Shown here: positions 1 through 8,140 of the stretch, in pieces
Position numbering within the stretch: position 1 is the first letter of the stretch
Layout: each line of letters opens with the position of its first letter
DNA from: Deltaproteobacteria bacterium
GTDB taxonomy: Bacteria; Myxococcota; Myxococcia; Myxococcales; 40CM-4-68-19
Length of the DNA: 64,000 bases
Direction: 5' to 3'
NCBI GenBank assembly: GCA_005879535.1
Contig: VBKI01000049.1
Coordinates: forward strand, 1 to 64,000
Translations under genes and position numbers: made by a program
Notes under the pieces: generated by a model
Seen by the model: only the letters and a program-made list of their open reading frames with translations
Databases searched by the model: none
What the model was told of the DNA's origin: nothing

Positions 1-2
1 CG

Positions 3-38
3 ACCGAGCAGTGCAAACGGATCTACTACAAGCGTTGA
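3..38 (+). CDS. C-terminal end of an unknown gene cut by the window edge
   Basis: The frame beginning at base 3 reads eleven residues (TEQCKRIYYKR) and then a TGA. Nothing upstream is available, so this may be the tail of a real protein or chance. It lies in the accessory zone that also holds Rhs and IS fragments. No function can be assigned. Confidence 0.25.
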   Translation, partial: TEQCKRIYYKR

Positions 39-273
39 GTGTGGTCCCGCGCGGACAAACCCGAAGGCGGGCAGGTGCTGCCCTTTGTGGAGTACGAACG
101 TTCTGAGCTTCAGCTCCTTATCAGCGTCACTCGTGCTGTGGTCATCTCGAGGGTCGATTGAGTAAGGTCTGCCGCTCTTTTTATGGAGCTGCGCCGTGAC
201 ATGACGACGGCCTCTTCTCTGCAGACCCGAAGGATTGTAAGCTGGTCCGATGCCTGACCAGAACTACAGTGGC

Positions 274-458
274 ATGACTGTCAACGAGCGTCTCTTCGCA
301 GCAGGCCTTCTCGACGACTTTGATGCGGCCGTTATGAGGTGGGATAAGGAAGCCGTGTTGAATCTCCTCCAGAAAGTTGAAGTCCCGACGAGGCCCTTGA
401 GACCCCTGATGCGTTGTTCGCGAATCCCGAATTTTATGGGTTTCCCAAGCGGAGGTGA
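274..458 (+). pseudogene. Small conserved hypothetical protein interrupted by a frameshift
   Basis: The frame from the ATG at 274 begins MTVNERLFAAGLLDDFDAAV and reads well to about base 390. From base 390 the sensible reading moves to another frame, giving EALETPDALFANPEFYGFPK and a stop at 456-458. Joined, the two halves make a compact helical protein of about 60 residues that resembles short hypothetical proteins I associate with proteobacterial mobile regions. The shift is -1 relative to the first frame, near bases 388-392. An in-frame ATG 24 bases upstream (250) is an alternative start. The gene is either decayed or carries a sequencing indel. The resemblance is from memory and the function is unknown. 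Confidence 0.6.
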
Positions 459-487
459 CCATGGCGCCGCGCAGGGATCTTCGCGAT

Positions 488-550
488 GTAACGGCCGGTG
501 CCCGCAGTTACTTGTGCGACGCGGATCCCGGGGTTTTCAGCGGGGTCGCA
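488..550. repeat. 63-bp dispersed direct repeat, copy 1
   Basis: Bases 488-550 match bases 2470-2532 in the same orientation with 5 mismatches in 63 and no gaps. The central 39 bases (499-537) are identical. Both copies lie in the low-GC accessory zone next to broken genes. It may be an end of an undetected mobile element or a conserved piece of a broken coding gene. Confidence 0.85.
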
Positions 551-596
551 ATGTGTTGCATCCGCTCATATCATCGGTGATGTAGCCGCCTTACAG

Positions 597-617
597 CCAC
601 GTTGCAGCGCAACGTGG
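597..617. other. Perfect 9-bp hairpin
   Basis: CCACGTTGC is followed by a 3-base loop and then its exact reverse complement GCAACGTGG. It sits in a gap between broken genes with no T-run after it, so it could be an element end, a transcript hairpin or a protein-binding site. Confidence 0.5.
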
Positions 618-853
618 TTGCAACGATGGGGCGAGCCCGCGAGGAGTGGTATGCGCGCAAATTTGATCACCCAACCCTTCAACGCTTGTTCTGATTCCGG
701 GTTCGCCACAAGGTGGGCTTACGGATGTCGTCGGGGTTAGCGATTCGAGCACGCACTTCGTCCTATACGCCGCGACGGGCTCGACGGTCTCCCGGTACTC
801 GTCCACGTGGGCAGGAAAAGACGTGTATACCGGAAAGTGAACGGGGGCCGAAC

Positions 854-1387
854 GTGGTTGGAGAGACAAGATCTCGACCAGTTGTGTTGACCGTGTTCGC
901 TCTAGCGGCGCTACTCGCAATTGGGGCTGGCAAACCGGATGCCGCCGGCAAAGAAACCGGCCGAGAGGACCCGCAATTGTCGTATAACGTACGCGCCATC
1001 CGAGCATACTTGTATTACCAGGACAAGAGATCGTTCGGCGAACGCGACATTGCCTCTGGCACGGTCGATTTATGGAACACTGTCATTGGCACAAGTGACG
1101 AGATGGGGCCCTCCAGTTCCGTGCTCGTCGTCGTAGAGCTCGAAGGGCCGAATTTCACACGTCCTCCTGACTCACTTGTTCTCGCTGTCGAAATACGAGA
1201 GGACACGCGGTCCGTCAGTCAGCACAGAGTGCCACTCAAAAATTTCTTTTCGAAGAAGCATAACATTTCAGTTCCGATCATCGTCTACCCAAGCATGTGT
1301 AAGCGGTTGACGATCGCGGCTCGAGTTGACGGTGCACCACAGTCGCGGCGATTTTCGGCGAACGTGCCGTTTGCGTGTGGCGAGTAG
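854..1387 (+). CDS. Small exported hypothetical protein
   Basis: I place the start at the GTG at 854, giving 177 residues, because a GGGGG ribosome-binding-like stretch lies 7 bases upstream. The longer frame from 713 would prepend low-quality Arg-rich sequence. The N-terminus has a basic stretch (ETRSRP) followed by a hydrophobic segment (VVLTVFALAALLAIGAG), consistent with a signal peptide. The mature part is mainly beta-like, with 'SSSVLVVVELEGPNF' and two Cys residues near the C-terminus. No family is recognised. The next exported gene starts 10 bases downstream, so the two probably form an operon. Composition is less GC-rich than the core genes, consistent with transferred DNA. Confidence 0.55.
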   Translation: MVGETRSRPVVLTVFALAALLAIGAGKPDAAGKETGREDPQLSYNVRAIRAYLYYQDKRSFGERDIASGTVDLWNTVIGTSDEMGPSSSVLVVVELEGPNFTRPPDSLVLAVEIREDTRSVSQHRVPLKNFFSKKHNISVPIIVYPSMCKRLTIAARVDGAPQSRRFSANVPFACGE

Positions 1388-1397
1388 AGGACGGTAA

Positions 1398-2000
1398 ATG
1401 GGTAGCGGTGCGGCGAACGCCCGCAGATGGGAGAATTTGGCGACGATGATTCGACGACGACGCGGAGGCGAAATCGTGCACTTGCTTTTGCTCGACCAGG
1501 GCAATCGAAAAGCCTTGGTGGTGCTTCTCATCGCCGTGACACTCCCTCCTGCGTCGCGAGCTGGATATGCTACTACACAGTGGGGAATGCCCCTTACCCA
1601 GGTTCAGCAACTATATCCCGACGGTGAAATCGCCGAAGGCACCCCTGAGGGCGGAGTAACCTATGTGATCGCGGGCAGAGTTGCTGGGCTAAGAACTGTC
1701 GTCGTCTTTTCGTTTGTGGACGAAGGCCGCTTGTTTGCGGTGTCGGAGTTGTTTCCGAGACGCGGGTCTGCCGTCAACCTAAGAACGCTCGACGTTCCTC
1801 CGCCGTTCAACCCCGAGGCTGCCAAAATTGTCGGAATTCTGCGGCGGTTCTTTACGAAGAGGTATGGAAAACCGCGGCGGTCTGACGGCGCTATCTCGCT
1901 TTGGGTTGGTTCTGATGACGCCGTTTCACTACAGGTAGAGAAGCGGGACAAGGTTCACACAACTGTCGCAGTTCTCTACTCGGGATACGTAAGGAAGTAG
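1398..2000 (+). CDS. Exported hypothetical protein
   Basis: The ATG at 1398 has a GAGG motif 7 bases upstream and lies 10 bases after the previous stop, giving 200 residues. An ATG at 1446 would shorten the N-terminus. A hydrophobic segment (ALVVLLIAVTLPPASRA, about residues 39-55) looks like a signal peptide with an unusually long N-region, which favours the internal start. The mature part begins with TTQWGMPLTQVQQLYPDG, the 'WGM..v..lyP' pattern common at the N-terminus of small periplasmic proteins. Its role is unknown. It immediately precedes the Rhs fragment and could be a leftover partner of that locus (inference). Confidence 0.55.
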   Translation: MGSGAANARRWENLATMIRRRRGGEIVHLLLLDQGNRKALVVLLIAVTLPPASRAGYATTQWGMPLTQVQQLYPDGEIAEGTPEGGVTYVIAGRVAGLRTVVVFSFVDEGRLFAVSELFPRRGSAVNLRTLDVPPPFNPEAAKIVGILRRFFTKRYGKPRRSDGAISLWVGSDDAVSLQVEKRDKVHTTVAVLYSGYVRK

Positions 2001-2015
2001 GGGCGCCATGTATAA

Positions 2016-2450
2016 ACGTATCTCATCCACATGAACGGCCGTGTGTACGACTATCGGCTCGGCAGATTCCTGAGTGTCGATCCGATCATCTCGAACCCGG
2101 CGAACAGTCAGTCGAGGCGGTCGAAGAAAGGTGCCGGGCCGTGGGGCAGGTCGTGGACGACTGTTGATCCTAGGAACGTAATTGGGTACAGAAATTTGGC
2201 TGGCCTTCCAGACGCGAACGCTGGACGATTCCTCAGTGTTGGTGAACTCCAAGACAGTACTGGCGTCATGTTCCGTGCGGCCGAGCGCGTAGGCAACAAC
2301 GTGGGTGGGCTGCCGGAAGTCGTAGTGCCTCAACCGGCGTTGCAGATTCGGTTACGTAGTGTATTGGGACTTAACCCGGAGTTCTCGCTTCTTGGGCTTC
2401 TTCGTCGCAGCGATCGCGCGAGCCTGGTACTTGAAGCACCATGGAGATGA
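2016..2450 (+). pseudogene. Rhs repeat-associated core fragment with a possible C-terminal domain
   Basis: From 2016, after an in-frame TAA at 2013, the frame reads TYLIHMNGRVYDYRLGRFLS then VDPIISNPANSQS. This is the signature of the Rhs/YD repeat-associated core domain (HMNGR.YD..LGRFLS.DP). The core stops at about base 2110, before the usual NxYxYxxNNP and DPSG part, and the frame continues into about 90 residues that include YRNLAGLPDANAGRFLSVG and GGLPEVVVPQP. That tail may be a remnant of a polymorphic C-terminal domain, but I cannot name it. The large N-terminal YD-repeat body is absent. The natural reading is a deletion-scarred end of an Rhs gene. Confidence 0.7.
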
Positions 2451-2469
2451 CGCCGTTGTGGGAGCAGGA

Positions 2470-2532
2470 GTAACAGCGGGTGCCCGCAGTTACTTGTGCG
2501 ACGCGGATCCCGGGGTTTTTGGCGAGGTCGCA
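2470..2532. repeat. 63-bp dispersed direct repeat, copy 2
   Basis: This is the second copy of the repeat at 488-550, at 58 of 63 identity. It follows the Rhs fragment and lies about 210 bases before the IS3 remnant. Confidence 0.85.
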
Positions 2533-2744
2533 ACCGACGTGATTCCGCGATATCCGCCCATGTAACACGGATTTCGCTCGTATCCGGCTGCGCCTCGGTT
2601 GCAACGTGAAGGCCCGAAGTCTTGCGTAAAGGTACCAATAGGGCCCGGTTCAGTACCGAATGGGTACCAAATTAGGCCATATCGGGTCTGGTCGGTATAT
2701 TAATTCGCGTGAGACGTATTATCCCAACGCGACCCCGAGTCCAG

Positions 2745-2888
2745 TTGGCCACTACGTCGAGGTATTCTACAACCAGGAGCGCAGGCACTCGACGCTGGGG
2801 TACATGAGCCCAGGCGAGTTCGAGAGGGCAGCAGGGATGGAGCAGGCAGCAGCGTAATCAACCTGTCCACCAAATCGGGGCAAGCTCA
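2745..2888 (+). mobile_element. 3' remnant of an IS3-family insertion sequence
   Basis: The frame ending at TAA 2855-2857 contains HYVEVFYNQERRHSTLGYMS followed by PGEFERAAG. This is the well-known C-terminal end of IS3-family OrfB transposases (yIe.FYN..R.HS.LGY.SP.efE). Six bases after the stop comes TGTCCACCAAATCGGGGCAA ending in GCTCA (2864-2888), which fits a right terminal inverted repeat with the CA end typical of the family. The rest of the transposase, including the DDE catalytic core, and the left end are missing. The element is dead. It sits just outside the left tRNA-derived repeat. Confidence 0.8.
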
Positions 2889-2967
2889 AACGAGCCGCTT
2901 GGGCAGGAAGCGCGTCCACGCGCCTGTGTTAAGCGCGCGCAGCAGATGTTCTACTGGACCAGAGGAG

Positions 2968-3013
2968 TGGCTCCCCGAGCTGGGTTCGAACCAGCGACCC
3001 ACGGATTAACAGT
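2968..3013 (-). repeat. Partial tRNA-Asn (3' half), probable attachment-site copy
   Basis: These 46 bases are identical to bases 13381-13426, the 3' part of the complete tRNA-Asn gene (CCA end, acceptor 3' strand, T-arm, variable loop and part of the anticodon arm). The identity stops abruptly after the anticodon region, so this is not a functional tRNA. Elements that integrate at the 3' end of tRNA genes leave such a direct repeat, so this is the likely left border of a 10.4-kb island. Confidence 0.9.
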
Positions 3014-3275
3014 ACGCGGCGAAGGGTGGCCAACTCCGCGAGACGACAACCGAATGCGGCATCTGAGACAACACACCTCAGCACATTCTCAGCAGTGAGT
3101 AAGGGCGAGCTTCACCACAGTTGCGGAGGCGGTCCGCGTGAAGCCGGACCTTCGACGGCCTGAGCGGGACGAAGCTGGCTCGCGCAAGGACTCCTTCGGT
3201 ACGGTCTTCGCTACCCTTTGGTCCAAATGGCGAACGTTCTCTTAGCGTATCGTTCGCAACTCGAGCGGACCTCGC
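3014..3275. other. Gap without recognisable gene
   Basis: Between the tRNA-derived repeat and the broken cassette I see no convincing reading frame, repeat or RNA gene. Confidence 0.5.
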
Positions 3276-3640
3276 TCAGCGCCTCGCGCGTCGCTTTGGA
3301 CGCACGAGGTTTTCGGCGGCCTCCTCGCTGAGCTCTCGGTCGTCTTCTCGATCAAGAGGGCCGCGAGCTGCATCGGTTCGAGGTTGGCACCGCCGTGCTT
3401 GCGGACCTTCGCCGCGATCTCTTCGAGCTTCTTCAGGGTCCGCGGCGCGAGCGGCACGAGACGGCGCTCAGTCCAGGCGGGGTCCGTAGGCCTCCCCCCG
3501 CCGGGCGGCACGCGGAAACGGGCTTCGATGTCGGCCAGAAGCTGCATCGCGCCGAAATAGCCGCCGGTGGCAGCAACCCTGCCCTGTCGCTCGGCGCCCA
3601 GCCCGCTGGCGATCTTGTCCATGTTGAGCTGCATCTTCAT
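3276..3640 (-). pseudogene. Conserved hypothetical protein of a two-gene cassette, frameshifted near its C-terminus
   Basis: The ATG at 3640 starts MKMQLNMDKIASGLGAERQG. The frame continues through RPTDPAWTERRLVPLAPRTL to LLIEKTTE near base 3340. From about 3333 the protein-like reading moves to another frame, ELSEEAAENLVRPKRRARR, ending at a stop at 3276. The joined product would be about 121 residues, helical, with a basic tail. I recall similar proteins as paired hypothetical genes in plasmid or island contexts of alpha- and deltaproteobacteria, but I have no function for them. It starts 4 bases after the stop of its partner, so the two were translationally linked. Confidence 0.65.
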
Positions 3641-3644
3641 CGTC

Positions 3645-4060
3645 CTACTCCTCTCCGAAGTCGCGGATGGCGAAGTATTCGTCACCGATCACGAGGCCAA
3701 TTTCTCCCTGGCGAGCCTCGCGTCCCATCTTGCGGCAGAAGCTTCCGAGATCGGCCAGATTGCGGTCGTCATGGATGTCGGCGGGCGTCGTATAGCAGTG
3801 GACCACGACCGGCTCGTCCTTGACCAGGACGTCGCCTCGCTCGTCGTCCCGCCAACCCCCTTCGCCTTGGGGTAAGCGGTGGCGCCGCCGAACACACGGC
3901 CGAGCATCTCGAGCGCCGCATCTACCCAGCGCGCCTGGTCGATTGGCGTCGCCCCGTCCCGCTCGACGCTCGGGACGAACAGAACCACGAGGACGCGCTT
4001 CCGCCCGCCGCTCAGCGCCCGCTGCCGGGTTCCCGCCGGTTTCTGCCGCTTTCGCACCAT
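3645..4060 (-). pseudogene. Conserved hypothetical protein of a two-gene cassette, frameshifted in the middle
   Basis: The ATG at 4060 starts MVRKRQKPAGTR. The frame reads RVLVVLFVPSVERDG and DAALEMLGRVFGGATAYPKA, then loses sense near base 3860. There the other frame takes over with RDDERGDVLVKDEPVVVHCY, later DLGSFCRKMGREARQGEIG and FAIRDFGEE, stopping at 3645. One missing base around the GGGGGTTGGCGGG run restores one continuous protein of about 138 residues. Its partner lies 4 bases downstream and is also frameshifted. The function is not known. The full-length form would be cytoplasmic, with no signal or membrane segment. Confidence 0.65.
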
Positions 4061-4354
4061 CGGAACGATCAATATAGATCGTCTACCGCCGCGACGCAAG
4101 CATCGAAGATGACGCTTCAGCGGGTGGAACGCGTTCTGGTCCGGTGCGCTGTCTACACCTCAGTCGGTGCTCGCGGGAAATCGCCGACTTCACGTCTCGC
4201 GACGAGCAACGCAAGGGCTGAATCGAGCTCGTTCGGCCCACGTTCTGGACGGCTGCGGATACACGCCGACATGTGTTCGATTTCACATGATCGAGGCGCG
4301 CGATCCTCGGGCGTCGGCTGCCAGGGTCGCTCCGGATGACCATCGTACTCGCCC

Positions 4355-6505
4355 ATGGGGGGGTCGCGCTTTCTATTGACTGCAGTCGCGTTCGGTGTCG
4401 CCTGCGGACCTGGCCGCGTTACGCCGCCGCAGGCTCCAGTCTCCGGTGACCAGACGCCGCGCGCACCGGTCGATGCCTCGACTCCCGACACGAGCCCGTC
4501 TGCCGACGCAGGTACCACCGCCAACCCTGCCGATGGAGGCATGCCGCAAGCGCGCCTTTCCGTCCTGTGCGATTCACCTGATGCTCCATCGGGCCTGACG
4601 ATCGATGGGTTTACCTGGGAGAACCCGCTTCCCTGGGGATTCGAGATCGCGGCGGCGTGGTCTCCATCGGCGGACGAGGCGTGGTTCATTCCGGCGGTCC
4701 CCGTCGGAGATGCCGTCCGGTTGCTCCATCGCACTCCTTCCGGCTTCGAAGCCGTGACGGCGCCGCTCGCGACGTGGGGCGTCGCGATCCACGCCGTCGC
4801 CTGGGGCATCTCGGTGGAGAACGGCTGGTTTGCCGTGCAGCAACTCGGCCCGCTGCGCGACTTCGCGCATGGGGATTGGGACGTCCATTCGGCCTTGTTG
4901 CGCTACGACGGCCACGAGTGGACGGTCGCGTGGTCGGAGGCGGGCGCCAAGGTCCTCGCGCTCGCCGGCAGCGCCGACGGCCACGTCTGGGCCGCGGGCG
5001 CGCGCCTGAAGGACGGCTACCGTTTGATCCCGTTCGTCCTGCGATGGGACGGCCAGGCCTGGACCGAATCGACCGGCTTCAAGCAGTACGAAGGGACCGA
5101 CGTCACCCGGATGTACCTCTGGGTCGACGAGAGCCACGTCGCGCTCTCTGGCTCGTACCAGTGGATGTATTACGAACACGGGCCGTTCACCGGCTCCTTC
5201 CAACTGGGCGCTCCGACGTCCTCGTGGACCGATGCCTCACAATGGCAGACCGCCGGAACGGAGCCAGCCAATGATTTGTGGTCCATCCGCTGGGAAGACG
5301 GGAACGTTGCGCACCTCTCGCGGCGGATGAGCGACGGTTGGTCGCCGGTGTCTCTGACCACGGCGAATGGACAATGGATGAGCGATCTCCCCAGGGTCTT
5401 CGCGGACGGGTCTTCATGGATCATGAGCTTCGGCCTGCTCGGTCCCGCCATCACGCGCTGGGACGACGCGCTGGGCTTCGTCCCCGAGATCAGCGCCGTC
5501 GACATGCTCGGGCTTTCGTCCGGCAACGATTTGTGGGCCTTCGGCATCGACGGCGCCATCGCGCGGCGCACCGCGACCGGATTCGAACGGGTCACTCACA
5601 ACCTGTTGCAGCCGGACCTCGATCTCTCCCGGGCCGCCGCTGGCCAGGACGTGGTCGTCCGTCCATTCTACGTTTCCGACCTGACCAGCGACGGCTCGCC
5701 GGACGGCTTGTGGGCGTCGACGGCGAACACGGTCTTGCGCCGGGCGGCTGGGCGCTGGCAACGCATGGATTTCGCCGGATGGCTAGGCGCGATCGGCGCC
5801 ATCAGTTCTGACGACGCTTGGGCGGTGGGAGCGCAGACGACCTTGACCGGACTGTTCCATTGGAACGGCACCTGGATGCTGCGAGAAATCCTTCCGTGTG
5901 CCCCGGGGAACGCACCGGGAACAGGGGTGGTCGCCACCCGGTCCGACGACGTCTGGGCCGTCGCCTGCGGAGACGTCTGGCACTACGACGGCTCGGCGTG
6001 GCGAACGATGCTCGCCGGCGGCGCGATGTCCATCTGGGCCAGCAGTTCGCAGGACGCGTGGGTCGTCCGTTTCTACCCCTCCCAGGAGCGCTCCGCCTTG
6101 CTTCACTACGACGGAGCATCATGGAACGAAGTGGAAACAGGCTGGAAGCCGCGCACCGACTACTATCTCGACATCCTGCGTTACGTGGCCGGCACTGCGC
6201 CAGACGACGTCTGGGTCGCTGGGGGCGGCGACGTCATGATGCATTGGGACGCAACGTCTTGGAGCTCAATCCGGAGCCCATTCAGTGACGTTCGGTCGCT
6301 TCGCGTCTTCCAGCGGGGTCGTCCTGTCGCGACGGCGTATGGCATGGCGGCGCGCTGGGACGGAGGCACCTGGCAGCGCATCCAGCCGCCGGGGCTCCAG
6401 GCCGGATCCGCGATCTTGCCTACCGTGTACGAATCGCCGTCGGGTCTGGGCTGGATCGCCTGGGGCCACAACGTGGCGACATACCGAGTGGCTCAGCTAC
6501 GCTGA
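4355..6505 (+). CDS. Large beta-propeller lipoprotein
   Basis: This protein has 716 residues and a short N-terminal signal ending in a lipobox (LLTAVAFGVAC, Cys at about residue 17). A Pro/Asp/Ala/Thr-rich linker (to about residue 65, with ADAG and NPADGG) follows, of the kind seen in myxobacterial surface lipoproteins. The rest is built from repeats of the form 'sxDDvWaVg....hxdGxxW'. Examples are SSDDAWAVGAQTT, RSDDVWAVACGDVWHYDGSA, SSQDAWVV and APDDVWVAGGGDVMMHWD. These are characteristic of WD- or kelch-like propeller blades. The likely site is the cell surface or outer membrane and the role is unknown. No clear ribosome binding site precedes the ATG. It is intact, unlike the broken cassette beside it. 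Confidence 0.8.
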   Translation: MGGSRFLLTAVAFGVACGPGRVTPPQAPVSGDQTPRAPVDASTPDTSPSADAGTTANPADGGMPQARLSVLCDSPDAPSGLTIDGFTWENPLPWGFEIAAAWSPSADEAWFIPAVPVGDAVRLLHRTPSGFEAVTAPLATWGVAIHAVAWGISVENGWFAVQQLGPLRDFAHGDWDVHSALLRYDGHEWTVAWSEAGAKVLALAGSADGHVWAAGARLKDGYRLIPFVLRWDGQAWTESTGFKQYEGTDVTRMYLWVDESHVALSGSYQWMYYEHGPFTGSFQLGAPTSSWTDASQWQTAGTEPANDLWSIRWEDGNVAHLSRRMSDGWSPVSLTTANGQWMSDLPRVFADGSSWIMSFGLLGPAITRWDDALGFVPEISAVDMLGLSSGNDLWAFGIDGAIARRTATGFERVTHNLLQPDLDLSRAAAGQDVVVRPFYVSDLTSDGSPDGLWASTANTVLRRAAGRWQRMDFAGWLGAIGAISSDDAWAVGAQTTLTGLFHWNGTWMLREILPCAPGNAPGTGVVATRSDDVWAVACGDVWHYDGSAWRTMLAGGAMSIWASSSQDAWVVRFYPSQERSALLHYDGASWNEVETGWKPRTDYYLDILRYVAGTAPDDVWVAGGGDVMMHWDATSWSSIRSPFSDVRSLRVFQRGRPVATAYGMAARWDGGTWQRIQPPGLQAGSAILPTVYESPSGLGWIAWGHNVATYRVAQLR

Positions 6506-7305
6506 GCCGATAGTCAAACGCTCACTGGGAAGCGGAGGCTGCCGCGCATGCACTGGTGCAATCGTGATGCATCCGTTCGAAGTAGGGACGGTACACTGGG
6601 GGTATGGACAGCCCCGGTCCGCTGACCGCGGAATTCGCACGAACGAAGTGACGCATCGCTTTGAACGTAACGATCACTTCGACTCGACAACGAAGGAACA
6701 GGTCGAGCTCACTTCCCTTGATCGGGATCTCCGGATCGGACTCGCCCAAGACCAAGGATGGTCGAGCCCGTGTATGGCCGGCTGGGCTGGCATGCGGTCT
6801 CCCAGCGCATCGAAAGCGACTGAGCACTTCACCAGGATCTCAGCAGACGGGCACCGGAGCGTCGACCTTCCGTGAAACGCGGTGGACACTACGCCGCGCG
6901 TAAGTCAGCGAGATTTGCTCTCCGAAGCTCGATTGCTGGTGGCGACCCACGGACTGACGGTCCGGGTGTCATCGACGACCCAACCCCTTGAAATTGGCTC
7001 CCCGTAGCGGGCGGCGCTCGAACCTGGAGGTTCGTGGCGCCGTTCCCCTCGTCCTGATCTTCCCAAGATGGGCGCAGCTATCACACAGGAAGATCCGCTC
7101 AAAACAAGGCGCGGCCGTCCCAAGGACCGATCCTGCCAATGCTGCGCGAGACCCTCGCGGTCAAGAAGAAAGTTGGAACAAAAGAGAGTAGTGACAGATA
7201 GGCGCTGTTCAGCACAGTCGTGACGCCGCTGCCGTCGAATGCCCAATCGGGGGCGGCGATTCTGCGGCACGGGAGCGTGTCTCGTCGAGAAAGCGAGGTG
7301 GCGCA
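6506..7305. other. 800-base stretch with no recognisable gene
   Basis: No frame here gives a convincing protein and the longest frames look random. It contains one notable element, the tRNA-end-like repeat at 6991-7033. It is probably decayed island DNA. Confidence 0.5.
6991..7033. repeat. 43-bp repeat with a tRNA-Asn 3'-end-like edge, copy A
   Basis: This copy matches bases 10979-11021 at 37 of 43 positions in the same orientation. Its first part, AATTGGCTCCCC, is also the sequence across the 3' end of the intact tRNA-Asn at 13379-13390. It is not a folded tRNA. It may be a relic attachment site or junction from an earlier integration. Confidence 0.7.
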
Positions 7306-7455
7306 ATGTTGTGGACCCTGGCGGTGCTTCTCTTGGTGTTGTGGGTAGTGGGATTGTTCACTTCCCATACGATGGGTGGATTGCTTCACATCCTGCTGGT
7401 CCTGGCGTTGGTCGTCCTCGTCATCCGGCTAGTTCAGAGTCGCCGCGGCGTCTGA
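7306..7455 (+). CDS. 49-residue membrane protein, lmo0937 family
   Basis: This small gene has a good ribosome binding site (GAGGTGG, 5 bases before the ATG). The product starts MLWTLAVLLLVLWVVGLFTS and ends VIRLVQSRRGV. It has two hydrophobic helices around a Gly-Gly turn (HTMGGLLHILLV) and a basic C-terminus. Length and pattern match the lmo0937-type small membrane proteins found widely in bacteria and often stress-linked. The family function is not established. It lies alone in the island between non-coding stretches, and its intactness among broken genes is notable. Confidence 0.8.
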   Translation: MLWTLAVLLLVLWVVGLFTSHTMGGLLHILLVLALVVLVIRLVQSRRGV

Positions 7456-7749
7456 CTGTAGGTTCCGCTGCCGCAGTCGACCCTCTTCGATTCAGGAGCT
7501 TTCGTATGACCGCTAGCTGGGGCCGCGCGACGCAATGCCTGCAGCGTGGCCGTCGCTGCGATGCGGGGCGCTGCGGCGCCACTGTGACGTGCATTCCGAT
7601 GCCTACTTCTGCTGGAGCTTGCAGTGGGAACTCAGTGGCGCGGCGATTGCTCAGGCATACCCTTGGAACGTCTCGTCACCGTGGAATTTTTCCGCGACTT
7701 CGCCAACGCTTCCGTGTCCGAGTACTGCTACGTCTCTCTCGTGGGCCAC

Positions 7750-8140
7750 TGGACGTCCTAGAACGTGAACCCAAACCGACGAAGAGCACACTAGCCATAC
7801 CCACCCTGCGGCATGCCTCGCGCAGGCAACGCTGCTCGAGTATGCCCTGCAGCACGCGAAAGCATCGGCGGCCGGTGCGCTCTTCGAGGCGTGGCAGAAC
7901 ATCCGACGCGACCCTGATCCCCGCTGACGATCGGGACGGTGCGCCAGCGGCTCGGCGGCTCGGTCCCGGGCACGAGGACGAACTTCCGGTCGTCGGACAC
8001 GTCGGAGCGCTGCGCCCGCTCCGAGCGGCCCATTTGGCTGAAGTCGCGAGCATGAAGGCGACGCGATTGGCGTGGCCTTCGGGGATCGTGCCGAGCAGTT
8101 GGCGAAGGTGCTCGCGCGACAGCCGCCTCTGCACCTGCTC
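7750..8140 (-). pseudogene. Decayed tyrosine recombinase (integrase)
   Basis: On the minus strand, reading from about 8125, one frame gives REHLRQLLGTIPEGHANRVA and FMLATSA. A second frame then gives SDVSDDRKFVLVPGTEPPSR and WRTVPIV, the strand region around the first catalytic Arg/Lys area of tyrosine integrases. The next expected block, 'LLEYALQHAKASAAGALFEA' and WQNIRRD, is present but encoded on the plus strand (7831-7912). The following block REACRRVGMA resumes on the minus strand at about 7820-7790. The C-terminal R..H..Y box is not readable. The gene has therefore suffered at least one frameshift, an inversion and loss of its end. It is the best candidate for the enzyme that once moved this island. 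Confidence 0.7.
7823..7916. other. Micro-inversion inside the integrase pseudogene
   Basis: Bases 7827-7912 are flanked by the 4-bp inverted pair CAGG (7823-7826) and CCTG (7913-7916). Flipping these 86 bases on paper joins the minus-strand reading into GDQATLLEYALQHAKASAAG and continues to WQNIRRD, with a one-base mismatch of frame at the far junction. This indicates a short inversion at microhomology. Confidence 0.65.

Noticed and set aside
6991-7033. A functional or complete tRNA at the 43-bp repeats
   Set aside because: Only the terminal dozen bases resemble a tRNA 3' end. There is no anticodon arm or matching 5' acceptor strand.
7535-7768. Plus-strand 77-codon frame opposite the tail of the integrase pseudogene
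   Set aside because: It has no ribosome binding site or recognisable pattern and lies in decayed sequence.
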